Position numbers and translations under genes: made by a program
Shown: positions 1-11,755 of the stretch, piece by piece
How positions within the stretch are numbered: position 1 is the first letter of the stretch
Layout of the letters: each line of letters starts with the position of its first letter
The notes under the pieces: model-generated
Told to the model about the DNA's origin: nothing
The model's input: only the letters and a program-made list of their open reading frames with translations
Database searches by the model: none
Assembly: GCA_933228895.1 (NCBI GenBank)
Contig: OW121848.1
Location: forward strand, 99,591,470-99,655,469
DNA from: Platycnemis pennipes
Lineage: Eukaryota; Arthropoda; Insecta; Odonata; Platycnemididae
DNA: 64,000 nt
Reading direction: 5' to 3'

Positions 1-1344
1 ATTTAAATTATTAATTCCCCTCAATCAGCCTAAATAAGCAGGCTCTCTCAGGTCATTTTATTAGGTAGGTACTTCATCCAAGATGCATTTACATGATTCT
101 ACTCACATACAACACAGCATCAATTTATATATTTTTTGTACTAATATTCCTGACAGTTACAAAGAAAATGAGATAACATTCAAGTGCCACCTAAATTGAC
201 GGTTCCCCTTTTTTGCATGTCACTGGTATATTATATCTATGAAACTATTACATTTTTGGGGCAAAATTCACCATGGAAGACAAAAAAGGGCAGGTCTAGT
301 AGACAGAAATTGGAAAAGAATAATACAATAGACCAAACATTGTATCAAAACTTTCATATGGTCACACACATGATTTCTCAAATCAAATAATTTGAATCAA
401 CTATTGACCACAAATATTTAACCTTTTGCAATAGGATTCTTTTTCCTCGATGCCTGGAGCCTACTTGGAATTTAGTTTTGAATGCCCCCAGATTTAAATA
501 TGAGAACTGATTACAGAATATGCTGACCTTTTATTTACAACAACAAACCTTTTTCCACCATTGCAGTTTCCTACATTAGTGAAACCTCAAAAGATTATAT
601 TAAGAGCCACTAGGACAGTCATTGATTCATCTTTTATCCAACCATTCAGCAGTCATTAAGGCTATTTTACATGAAGAGATAAATTGACAAGAAACCATTC
701 TAACTCATAGATTTCGCATGAATGGATACATAGAAATGTGCGGTCTAATTTCCGCACAGTTCCAAGTATTTGGTAAGCTTTCCATGCACTTCAACGGTTT
801 ATAAGATTGTGTTACACACGATTTCAACTGTGAATCTCTCAATGGTTAAGACTACATTGTACAAGCACAATGTAAAACAGCCTTCAAACACTTATACATT
901 CAGGTGGATTACGCATCACTTCAGTCAGGAAAACAAATGCTTAAACACCATAGTAAATTAACCCAAAGCAAAAAATGTCAACTGAAACATGGTATCAGGC
1001 GAATGGGATTGGTGAAATTAATGAGCATTTACTGTAATACCTGTAGAGTTTGGTAACTAACCCACCAAACTTTCTTATTGAATTTCTTCTTCCTGAATCT
1101 CATACTAAGCCACTCAATGCCATGTTTGGTCAATGCATCACATTTGCTTGGGTCTTTGGCACCCTGACATGTCAACAAATATCCACCCACTTGAAATCCA
1201 GCAATGTTATCAGAAGGGCATGGAAGAACATATTTTTTTATGTCCTCATAAAACTTCCTGCTTTCTCAGAAAATCCCCAATCAAATCCATTCTACTAATT
1301 AAATTAATGGATGAAGGCGATACTTTGTGGAAATAATGAATGCT
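1..1344. other. intron sequence of the E3 ligase gene, nothing recognised
   Basis: AT-rich sequence lying 3' of the third coding exon of the minus-strand E3 ligase gene, so it is inferred to be intron. Short open frames are present but lack codon bias, recognisable domains or splice signals. No RNA gene or transposon end was seen. Confidence 0.5.
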
Positions 1345-1505
1345 AAACATGGTAAATGAAACAAACTTTTAACTTTCCACACAACTTTATATATTCCTTG
1401 ATCAATTTCAATGACTAAGCATGATTTTCAAGGGGGGCTAACTGAGCCCCCCTTGAAAATGACACTTAAGTCATTGAAACAAAGTTTGTTTCATTTACCA
1501 TGTTT
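1345..1505. repeat. imperfect fold-back hairpin
   Basis: The ends are reverse complements (AAACATGGTAAATGAAACAA at the left against its complement ending at 1505). The centre is a perfect hairpin in which TTTTCAAGGGGGGCT pairs with AGCCCCCCTTGAAAA around a 5-base loop. The left arm has about 40 extra bases. This looks like a small fold-back MITE or the remains of one. No target duplication was identified. Confidence 0.7.
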
Positions 1506-2653
1506 CAATCCATTCTACTTCTCACTGATGAAAATTGTTCATTACATTCATGCTTTTGGGTCATTCCATATGAAATCAACCAACACATTTTTTTTGACCT
1601 TCTTGGATTTTCATGAAATTTGGTACAGTTGTTCATCCCATAGTAAGTAACAAATGTGATTTGTTTTGTATTTTTGGGATGATCGGATAGGGATTTATGA
1701 GGGGGTCAAAATTTGACCTTTTGGTGGCTTTTTCGCACATTACTTTAGTTTACTGCCAATAAGTCAGCTCCTATCCAAGCTATAGTGTTGAGATTGGGAT
1801 CATTGAAAAGGTAATTAAATTTCCTATTTGAAGGATTGACTTTCAAATACTCTTCATTTCAAATGGCATCACAGCATGGATCTACATCTACGTTTGGTCA
1901 AAGGTCAAATACACCATCTTCAATTTTTTTTAAACTTGGTATTATTAAACTGCACAGATATGGGGACAAACAGACAAAATTTTGAGATGGCTAAAAATTT
2001 GGTTTTCGAGATATGTAGTGGTGAGTGAACAAGATTTCTTCTAGGTGAACAGCAATCCACCTCTTTTTGCCTGCTATTCAAAGAATTAAACCACCAATTA
2101 GTTTTGCTTGGTTCATGATTTTGCAGTTGCACATACAAGTAAGAACTGGTTCCTCTGTATTCTTACCTTGATCTCATTTCATTATGAGCCATCTATTAGC
2201 CACTTTGATGTCCTCTTCTGTGATCTTGTATGTGCATCCAACAACCCTCCTCACTGGACACTGACTCTTGTCAGCACATGGCTTAGAGGAAGCATGAGGT
2301 CATCGTCTTTTGGGGTTATGTGAAGGATGGAGATGGCCCATGGGGATAGAGAAATCAAACTCTCCATGTTCTCTAACAATTTCTCCAGGCATTATCTTCT
2401 CTAAAACAGATGCAAGCCACTAGTGACTGTAATATTGCACGGTGGCATATTCATCAATGCCCTCAATAGTTAGAACAGATTCTGTTCCATCTTCATTCAA
2501 ATCTGACTCAAAATCATCCTCATCAGACACATCTTCTGTGTCGATTGTGTCTTCTTCCCCTGGGATCAGCAGGACATCTTTGCTTTCAGCAGACTATGAG
2601 TATCGTTTTATTCGTAGCATTGTTGTGGATAATGGTTCAAATCAGTGGAAACT

Positions 2654-3112
2654 TCACCTTCCAGCAATTGGCTGAAGAACTTTAAACCTTTCAATAAGAG
2701 TTGCTTCCATCTCTTCTACAGACAAGAACTGAAATGTCGAGGAGCTTAAATTAGCTTCAGCCCAATCAAATGGGTCCTTAGAGGTTCTGATTTGTCTATT
2801 GTATGGCCTCAGCAAGCTAGCCCTGGCAGCCAACCTCTTTACACAACCACCTACACCACCATATGGCCCTTTACCATGCGAGGAGGCAACCAAGTGCCAT
2901 GTAGCAGACTCCCCAAAGTCGGATTCGTGCAAGCACAGGTTAAAGTTATTTTTATTCTTGTACTGTGCAGCCCAATCATCAGAAAAATAAATAATTTCCT
3001 TTAGTTCTGGCACTTCTTTGCATAGAATGGGTATTATCTGCTTCTGAAATGAGTAGATTGCAACAGTTTGGTGTGTGAGGCAGTCAGATATGAATATAAA
3101 GTTTCAATGTTC
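2654..3112 (-). pseudogene. transposase-like gene fragment of the long-inverted-repeat transposon
   Basis: An open minus-strand segment reads through FISDCLTHQT, then YFSDDWAAQYKNKNNF, then ATWHLVASSHGKGP with GG and VKRLAARASL. I recall this pattern (an FSD acidic motif, a QYKN block, a W...ASSHGKGP block and a KRLxARASL block) from uncharacterised arthropod and cnidarian proteins that appear transposon-derived. The Asp in FSDD could be a catalytic acidic residue, but this is inference. Upstream coding sequence (3113 to about 3750) is broken by stops and shifts, and the gene continues weakly to about 2440. It is surely a relic; the family name is unknown to me. Confidence 0.6.
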
Positions 3113-3708
3113 CAGCTTGCCACCTTCTAAGTAATAATACACATACGGATGGTCCTTACGGTCCTTCCTTCCGACGAATAAAACTATAGTTTTCTGCTAA
3201 GTATCCACTGACTATAACTCTACCAGGTTGAAATCATCCTTTTGCTTCCTGGAGGAAGGTGGCTTGTTGTGTGGCGATGAAATAATGATCATGTACCACA
3301 AGCAGTTTACTGACAAAGGTGTTGACGAAGACATTGGAAGGATGGTGAACTGTTTCTAAATTTCATCGGCATGTAGTTAGCCATTTCTCATAGACTTTTT
3401 CATCAATAAACAAATCATCAAAAACTGTCTAATTCTGCTTTGATATTGTAAATACCTGGGTAATCGGAACACATCCCCAAGAAGAATTCAGGACGAGGTG
3501 GATTGCATATGATCATGTTTAGAGCATCATGGTATGTAGCCTATGGAATTCGTTACTGTCTTGTACAGTCTGGATGGTTATACCTCTCTTTCAGCTGGGT
3601 CATCATGGCCTGGTAGTCATCTGACATGTTGTTGCGTACATTGTTTTCATCAGATGAAGATGAAATATCTTTTTCTGAACATTCAGACGATATGAAGTGG
3701 AAGCAAAA

Positions 3709-3909
3709 CATGATAACACAGAAAGAAAAAACATGAACCAAATCCACAAAAATAGATTTTACTATGACCCAGGTTTCACTGTATTACAGCATTGTCAGGT
3801 GGATGACGATGATGATCACCTGCAGATGCTGTAATACAGTGAAACCTGAGTCACACTAAAATTTATTTTTGTGGATTTGGTTCATGTTTTCTCTTTCTGT
3901 GCTATCATG
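3709..3909. repeat. long near-perfect palindrome (84-bp arms, 33-bp centre)
   Basis: The left arm 3709-3792 and right arm 3826-3909 are reverse complements with only a handful of mismatches. For example CCAGGTTTCACTGTATTACA on the left matches its complement on the right almost exactly. The 33-bp centre itself pairs through CAGGTG and CACCTG. It lies inside the 1558-4734 transposon, close to the 5' side of its minus-strand gene. It could be a nested fold-back element or part of the host transposon. Confidence 0.85.
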
Positions 3910-4738
3910 AAAAATCTAGAATTATCGATTCTCCTGGAGAAATAAGCTTCATTTTTTCATTATGTTGGTCTTTATTTAGTGTAACTTCCTTTTTGGGTAA
4001 TTCTTTCCCTATAACTTGGGATGGGAGATTCACCAAGTAAAAACAGCAATTTGTTTAAGATGTTGGTACATGATGGGAGGAAGTGGTCATGTGCATCTTT
4101 GGACTGAACATCACTAGGCCATTATTACAATCAGAAAATAAAACCACTTTTGTTTCTCAGTTCCAGAATTCATTCCTTCCTGAGGGACCAAATAAAATAG
4201 CATGCTACAATAGAGCTAGTTCATCTGTAAAATAATTAGCATAAAAAATTACATATCTTATAAAAATACGAAAAAGCCATCTCCAAATTTTGTGCGCTTG
4301 TACCTAAATATATGTAAATTGATAATACCAAGTTTAAAAAAAATCTATGGTGATGTATTTGACCTTTTGACCTTTGACCACACCTAGATGTAGGTCCATG
4401 CTGTGATGCCATTTAAAATTATGAGTATTTGAATGTCAATTCTTTTAATAGGAAATTTAATTACCTTTTCAATCAGTCCAACCCCAACTCAGTAGCTCTA
4501 ATAGGAGCTGACTTATTGCCAGTAAACTAAAGTAATGCATGAAAAGGCCACCGAATGGTCAAAGTTTGACCCCCTCATAAATCCCTATCTGATCATCCTA
4601 AAAATACAAAAAAAATCTCATTTTTGTTACATTTGTTACTTACTATGGTATGAACAACTACACCAAAAATCACAGTAATTGAAGAAGGTCGCCAAAAAAT
4701 ATTTAATTTTGGTTGATTTCATATGGAATAACCCTTTT

Positions 4739-5980
4739 ACCACTTGCTACACACCCTTGGCTATGGCCTTACAAGCTTACAGCTTTGCTTGCATGCTGAA
4801 TGGTGAGAAAAAAATTAAGTTTCAAGCTCAATTTAAAATAAATCAGCACAACAGGGTAGAGAAAACATTTTTTACCATACTGTATTAGAAAACCATCCAC
4901 AACATCATAAAGTACACAAAAATAAAGGTCAGGCATTATGCTAGGAAAAACTGTCTAAGGGTATTATGAGTGGGAGGCTGAAGATTAAAATAAGTTCAAA
5001 TTACTCTTGAAGAATGCAAAAATCTCTCCAGATCTGGTGCTTTGCCTATACATTCCTAGGATGGTAGTTCCAGCTACTTAGCTTTCTTATATATTGAAAT
5101 GTTGATTGTATAACATGTCCTGCAGAGCATAACTGATATCATTTTAGCATAGGTATATCAGAATAATTTAAGTACCCATAAGAGCTAATTTCAGATACAA
5201 TTTCTATTATGGTACTGTGCTTAAAGTTTTTTTTATAAAAGATTTAGGGGAAGTGCATACAAAATTATAGGTTTTGTCATCGACAGTATATGAATTATTC
5301 AATCCATGGAATTAAAAACATACTTTTCATGAACACAGTGTGTTAATGACTGATGTTGAGCAAGCTATGATTTTTTTCTCTGAATCATGATGCTAGTATT
5401 TTAGTTAGTAGGACTGATGCCTGTTGACTCATACTTCTACAAGTGATAGCATCCACATCGTAACAAATCAATCACAAAACTATTTATTCATTTCAATAAT
5501 TACAGTTAAACTCCTGCTGAGCACATAACAAAACTTTAATCTACCTGACAAAAACAAGCATGCATTGGGTGGGATTAAAGATACGAGCAGGCAGGACAAA
5601 TGACTCTGCACCATCAGTAACCAATGACACAATCCACCGTGTGAGCCTGTATGACTTATTTCAATGTGGTATGGTATCTTTTAATGTTTTGATATAAGCA
5701 CTTGACAAACCAACAAATATTCATCATTTTATCAGAGTGGGTCATTTTCTATCAAGATAAATCAACACTCTACAAGTGTTACCCTTCTAAAAAAAAGGAC
5801 TTTTAGAGTACCTTAAACAATTAAGACAATTCCACAAAACATTCATTTAGCAGTGGGCTCACAAAATTACCATTCTCCTAATTTCATGATTAAGTTTTTC
5901 TTCATTATATGAAGCATACCAAGTAAATAAAAAAAACATGGCATACTGGATAACAAGCTGCAAAAATAAGTAAGTGATAA
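4739..5980. other. intron sequence, nothing recognised
   Basis: AT-rich sequence with no coding, repeat or RNA signal that I can support. Confidence 0.4.
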
Positions 5981-6170
5981 TAGGCAGTGGTATGGCAGCC
6001 TAACAGCTGAAAGGTCACATGTTCCAATCCTACCCCAAGCACGGATGCCTCAGTTTCCCTTAGGGTTAGAAATAGGTTAGGCATCGTGATGTAACCTAAG
6101 AAGCTGAAGTACCTAAAACCCTACACTATACACTATTTTTGTAGTAACTTTACCAAGTTACTACAAAAAT
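5981..6170 (+). repeat. possible tRNA-derived SINE ending in a hairpin
   Basis: A tRNA-like stretch starts near GTGGTATGGCAGCC (weak A box) and is followed about 30 bases later by a B-box-like TGTTCCAATCC. A non-tRNA body follows. It ends beside a perfect hairpin at 6135-6170, in which ATTTTTGTAGTAACTT pairs with AAGTTACTACAAAAAT around TACC. No target duplication was established. The A box is poor, so the tRNA origin is tentative. Confidence 0.35.
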
Positions 6171-7994
6171 AATGTATGAAGCCGCACATATGATTTGTCA
6201 TTTTGGCAGCCATAAAAGCCATTTTGAAAGCTCATTGTCATGTACAGTCAATTCCAATCATTCACACATTCAATATTTCACCAATATCATGTTATAAGGA
6301 GAGCTTAGAAAAAGTCAAGGTGATGAGTAGAAGTGAAAATAAAGGCAGAAAAAGTAACATGATTCTCAGCCTAAGAAACGATACTAAGATTTTATGAAAA
6401 ATATATGCCAAGGGATAAGAATATAGTGGCTTGATTAATGCTAACAAAATCACCTCAAATCAATGTAATTAAGGTATCTGACAATACAAAATATAAACAA
6501 AACAATAAAAAATGAACAATATGAACCCATACAGAATTTTGTGAATTTAAATAAATAAAAATTCACAAAAAATTACATAGTGACTCAATTCTCCGGAGAT
6601 ATGCTAGCTTAAGATCTATTTTCAAATACTTATTTACTTGGCATGGAGGAACACGGTTGCAAATAAATTAGACCATTAATGTCGTGGCTAAGGAGAGATT
6701 TTTCATGTGTCAACGGCATAGTTTTAAGGCAACTCAAATTGTCCCAAACTCTAATAAAATCATGGAAAAAGGAAACTGCCCTTCCAGCAATCAAAGCCAT
6801 TGATTATGAAGTCAAACAGTGGCACTACTAGGTTATTTTACATGATACTTCAGAACATAATATAACAAAATGGTTTCTACACATTCCAGAATTTACTGAA
6901 ATGCAGAGTGTGATTTAAAATTCCTCCACGTCTTCATGTTTACCATTGCCAACAATCTCAAGCTAAGATGCCATCATTATGGCAATAACAATGCCACCAA
7001 GTACCAAATTAGTCATCACATTTACCCACAGTCAATCTGCCAATGCTTTACCATCCTGATTCGACACACTCACAATGAAGGACAACTATTGACATCCTTT
7101 AATTTTTTCTGGAAAATACAGGGAACACGAGCTGATGTTTTGTCTAGTTACTAATTTATTTTGAATCCAAGGTGTTATTAGTGGCTTTAACATTACTCTG
7201 AAGACTAGCTTGGTCCTTCTAATTTATAAAATAAGTCATAAGATGTAAAATGTGTCAGGTTTTTCAGCCCTGTCACTGAAACTAGCAGCATGAAATCATG
7301 CACTTTCACACTTTATAGGTCCAGCTTTGCTTGAAAAATGTTCATTCACAGAAAAATTACAAAACCTAATACAGTGCACAATCATTTGCACGTTTTTGTA
7401 GGAACCCGAAATTCAGAATGTGGTAACAAGAAAAAGAGGTAAATAGGTATGGCCTTCCCGGGTAGTTAAAGAAGCGTGTATTTGTGAGTCGCATAACATT
7501 CAGGGGAACACTATTCTGGACGTTCATTTTAGTTCATTCCGTAGGTAGCTAATTTTTATTTATTGTAACAAAGTTTCATTTACACTAATTACACTTCCCT
7601 TGAAAAATACATAAAATTCCTTAAGTGGATGCACCCTCAACAATTAATTATGATGACAAAGACTAAACAGCACATTTGTACATACTATCTGCCAAACATA
7701 TCATAGAGGAGTTTGACTGCCAAACAGTACATAGAGGAGTAGACTGGAGTTTAAGGCTTTATATCTAAAAAAAATAGAAGAAGCTACATTCATGCAGGGC
7801 ATGAATAACAAAATGGTCCAATTTTTTGAGTCTCTACGAGACTCAAGTGGAGGACAACTATTGACGTCCTTTGTGGATGTCACTACTCAAAGCCACTACT
7901 CTAAAGATCATCACTTTCGTGGTGGTCATAACAATACGGAATGCGAAAAAAGGGAATATTGTAAATACAAGTTGTACTTTTACCATGATGTCCT
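6171..7994. other. intron sequence, nothing recognised
   Basis: AT-rich, low-complexity patches only. No supported gene, RNA or mobile-element end. Confidence 0.4.
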
Positions 7995-7998
7995 TTAA

Positions 7999-8229
7999 CC
8001 CATTGCGGTCCAATTTTTTTTAGTGGAATTCAAGTAGTAGCCAAAAGAAATACAATTTGCAAAATAGGTGAAAAGGCTTCATAAGGTACTAGAAGTTCAC
8101 AAAAGTGATATAAGATGGCAGCACCTTACATAAAATGTGCATAATCGCAGCGCCATCTAATGTCGAGTTCAACTCGACACTGGACATGCTAGGCCTGTCG
8201 AGCCAGCCTCGACGTTGGACCGCAAAGGG
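7999..8229. mobile_element. piggyBac-type MITE
   Basis: TTAA is duplicated at 7995-7998 and 8230-8233. The ends are inverted repeats: CCCATTGCGGTCCAA at the left and TTGGACCGCAAAGGG at the right. TTAA targets with CCC-starting ends are the hallmark of piggyBac transposons. The 231-bp interior has no coding capacity but contains clustered GTCGAG/CTCGAC dyads, plausible transposase-binding subterminal repeats. Confidence 0.85.
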
Positions 8230-8233
8230 TTAA

Positions 8234-11200
8234 GTTCCAAGTGATTTACTTTATTCATTGAATTATTCTACTCAATTTTGGTAACCAGGTTTTCTCCGTA
8301 AGTATGCAACTACATGACACACAACAAGCACCTTCGTCTTCATTCTAGTGCAAATCAATTAACGTAATAACACTTAACTTGCGGCAATACTTTTCATAAT
8401 TACTTATAATTTCTGAAAACAAGTATGGAGCAAAGGCAGAAATACTGTACAACATAAACGCTGAGCAGGCTGACCTCGAGTTTAACATCCACACTAGAAA
8501 CTTTAATTTTTGCCGCTTATTTAAACATGCTTCATGCACGGATTTTCATCTAATTCTCGGAGGAGGTTGACCTTTAATCAATATTTTCACCACAGGCTTT
8601 ACCACGGCTAATTCTAAGCACTTGTCTCACTTTCCATGTCACTAAGTATTGGTGCTCAATAATTTTGGTGCCCAGTCGACACATAAAACAAACAAACATG
8701 CAAGGCTTGTTGACCTGCAATAACATGCAAGGCTTGCTGGTGCCCCTTTACTTCTTCAATAATTTTTTTTTACCATGCACAATATACCTATTCAAATATT
8801 TTTGAAAGCGACAACAATCTTATTAGATGTGAGAAATATCCATCGTCAAGTTAACCTATTGGGTGGTTATTTTCTATGACAAATTTGGTTGGTCTGCCTC
8901 CAAATGTGCTAACCAGAATTATTCACATTTACTATGACTCAGACCTGAAGAAATGAACATGCAAACAGAGAAAACATGTTATCAAGGAATGTCCTAACAA
9001 GAGACCACTGTATTTATGTTTAAAGGCATTTGAAAAAAAAAGAATTATTTTTTATTTCTCACATTATTTGACTGGACAATTGACAGCACATTTGGGATGG
9101 CACATTGATAGAAATATATTATTTTCATTTTTTCATTTATAATAATTGCGTTTATTTTCATTATTTTCCGCAGACAAAGGGAGAGAGAGAGAAAGAAAAA
9201 AATCTATGACTAACATTTAAGGGATTTATATTAAGCCAGCAAAAAAATCAAAACGATTACTAAACTAGTATCTGGTACAGAACTATTTCTATCCAATCCA
9301 GTCCCACCTATGAAAAAAACCTATTCTTAAGCTTTTGATTCCGAGAGGAACTGGTGGGTTCAGGGAGGGAAGAGGGATGTGTATTCATGAACCATTCTCT
9401 TTTGTATTAGCTCATATCTTAGTATTAAATTTTCATTTTGGAACTCCCACCATAAGAGAAAAATAATGGTTCAAACACCCTAATGGAAAGAATGTTATAA
9501 AAAAAGCAAAGAATAGATCCTTGAGAGACCACGTCTATAATTCACGTAGAAATTGTCCCACAAGCAGCATGGGAAAATCCATTTTTCTAAACACATTGTG
9601 TTAACCACCATTAGTCAGAAAAAAAACTAAATAAAAAATGAACGGAAGAATATTTGAGTTATTTCAATAGTACCAAGGGTAATAGGAAGAAATATATGAA
9701 GTATGGAAGTCCTTTATCATCAATGAAATCTTAAGAACACCCGAAAATATTGGCTCTCATGACTTATGATCTTAAGGGCCACATGTTTTTCTTGGCCTTT
9801 GATAGACTATCCAGAGAAAAATAAGCCAATATAACACCATTCCTTCAGGTGACCTAAATTTAGGTAAATAAATCTACCTATCTTAGCAGCATTCACTAAG
9901 GATGAAAGAGGGCTACCCAGATTAATGCAGTTGGAGAGGAAACTGCATCAGTCAGCCATCAGAATACTATAAGCATTCCATTATGCTTGTGACTGAATAT
10001 CATCTCACTGGAGAGTAAATGATGAACATATTCAACATTATCTAACAGGGAGGCCACAATATCCCACTTTTCAGACCATGACTTCTCTGTGATTAATATT
10101 CATGACTCAAGCACATCAACAAATCATGAAAGTGCACAAGCCCAGAATTAAATATAAAAGTCAACAAGTTCATTTGCACAAGGTCCATTACACTATCATT
10201 AAAAATACAATGCATATTTTTCCAGCCTCCTAAATAATTGATTAAACTGATCCCAAATACAACACGCTAGGTCAACATACACATTCGCAACAGAATATCC
10301 CTCATTTCCATCAACTGCTAAGGTGAAATGCTATGGCTTTTGTATGATTTCCATGCTCACATGACCTGTGGCCACCCTGCTTTGAGTAACAATGAAAAAT
10401 GCCCATTCATTCCAGAGCCATTGATATCCAAACAGGAATAAAGCAGAGCATTCATAAAAATATGCATTTGTCAAAATAAATTAACCCAATTTTTTAGTAA
10501 CACTTTTTGAGGTAAGGTAAGGTTTGAGTCAATTGAGGTAGTCCCTTCAAAAACCAGAGATCACTGTATCAACTGCACAGTTGCAGAGCCTCTTATCCTA
10601 ATAGGCAGGGATGAGAACAATTTTAAATAAAAGTAGTAAGAAGTAAATAAACAGTCACCATTTGTACTCCACCAACTTTGAGCTACTTACACTGGCTTGG
10701 GACTGAGTGGCCCACAACCAGCTTCAATTACTTTGCATTGATTAATTACAGGTAACCCCAATTTAACACAAAGATAAGTTCCGAAAAAGTCCAATATAAA
10801 TCAAATTCATGAAACATGAATTTTGAAAAGCGACAAGGAACCTTGAATTCATGGGTAATATAAATGGGGACAAAAGGATTTGAACTCTTCAATCATCTTC
10901 AATTCAAACTCACTCAGTGATCAATGCAAAAGCAATTTGATTTTTAAGGATCAATAAATTCATCAATATGCTCAAGGTAGATGACATTGAATCTTTCTCC
11001 TCATTAGCTCCTTTACTAATAACTCAAGCAAAAGATGGTTTGAAAGAATTTAGGGCATATGCATTCAAGTTAAAGTTGGAAATTTGGTCATTCAAAGTGA
11101 AAGAAATTTTTAGTGCTGATGTGTTATAGTGAATATCCCGTTACCTGAGGGATACCTGCATTTTGTTCACAAGCAGGATTTGTAGAATCGTCAAGAAATG

Positions 11201-11366
11201 TTAGACAAGTAAAAGTTGTTTAGTTAATTAAATAAAGAATAGGTGCTCAAGAATAATCCATTGGCTACTTTTACAAGTTATATGATAGCTGTGATGTGCT
11301 ATTCCTCCATTACTGATGAGCATAATCAGATAATTCTGCATAAAAGTTGGCCAGAATGGTTCCTAC
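8234..11366. other. intron sequence, nothing recognised
   Basis: AT-rich intron downstream of the third coding exon of the E3 ligase gene. I found no WW-domain exon here, so the rest of the protein is expected beyond the left edge of the window. Confidence 0.45.
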
Positions 11367-11755
11367 CTGGAAGAGGTGTACACAATTCAGGGTTGAGCCT
11401 CATTCCTGTCCATAGTGTGACCAGTTCCCCTACTTTGGCTCTCTCAGCTCCATTCATTGCCACACCAGAGGCTAAAACAACAGCACCATCAACTCCACTA
11501 CCAGTGCTAGCACTCCTATGATGCTGACCCCCATGGTGTGACCCGCTTGCTTCCCCATTGTGGTGACTATGGTGACTGTGGTGCTTCGGCTCCGGTGCAG
11601 TTAGGTCCAGGGTCAATTCCAGCCGGTCACAGCGACCCCTTAACTGTGCCAGCACGTCACGTAAGCGGAACCTTTTTTCCCCCAAGATTGGATCTTTTCG
11701 GAATGATGAATGATCAAGTACACGAAAATGTAGTTGTGAATTAGGTGTCACAAGG
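11367..11755 (-). CDS. Su(dx): E3 ligase coding exon 3 (C2 domain second half)
   Basis: The acceptor is a pyrimidine-rich stretch ending in TTTCAG before 11755; the donor is CCAG|GTAGGA after 11367. The exon is 389 bp, enters completing an ATC codon and leaves with one base. It encodes [30 protein letters not shown] and LELTLDL. It then has a low-complexity [11 protein letters not shown] / GGQHHRSAS insertion followed by [15 protein letters not shown] content here is clearly above the flanking intron. Confidence 0.85.

Larger units (their letters stand above)
1558..4734 (-). mobile_element. DNA transposon with about 400-bp terminal inverted repeats
   Basis: The first bases GGGTCATTCCATATGAAATC match the complement of the last bases with one mismatch. 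Similarity between the ends continues inward for roughly 400 bp (1558 to about 1960 against about 4310 to 4734). TTTT flanks both ends (1554-1557 and 4735-4738), a possible 4-bp target duplication, although a T-run is weak evidence. The interior carries a decayed minus-strand transposase-like gene and a long palindrome at 3709-3909. The superfamily is not assigned; the long inverted repeats and short duplication do not by themselves decide between Kolobok-, Sola- or Academ-like groups. Confidence 0.75.
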
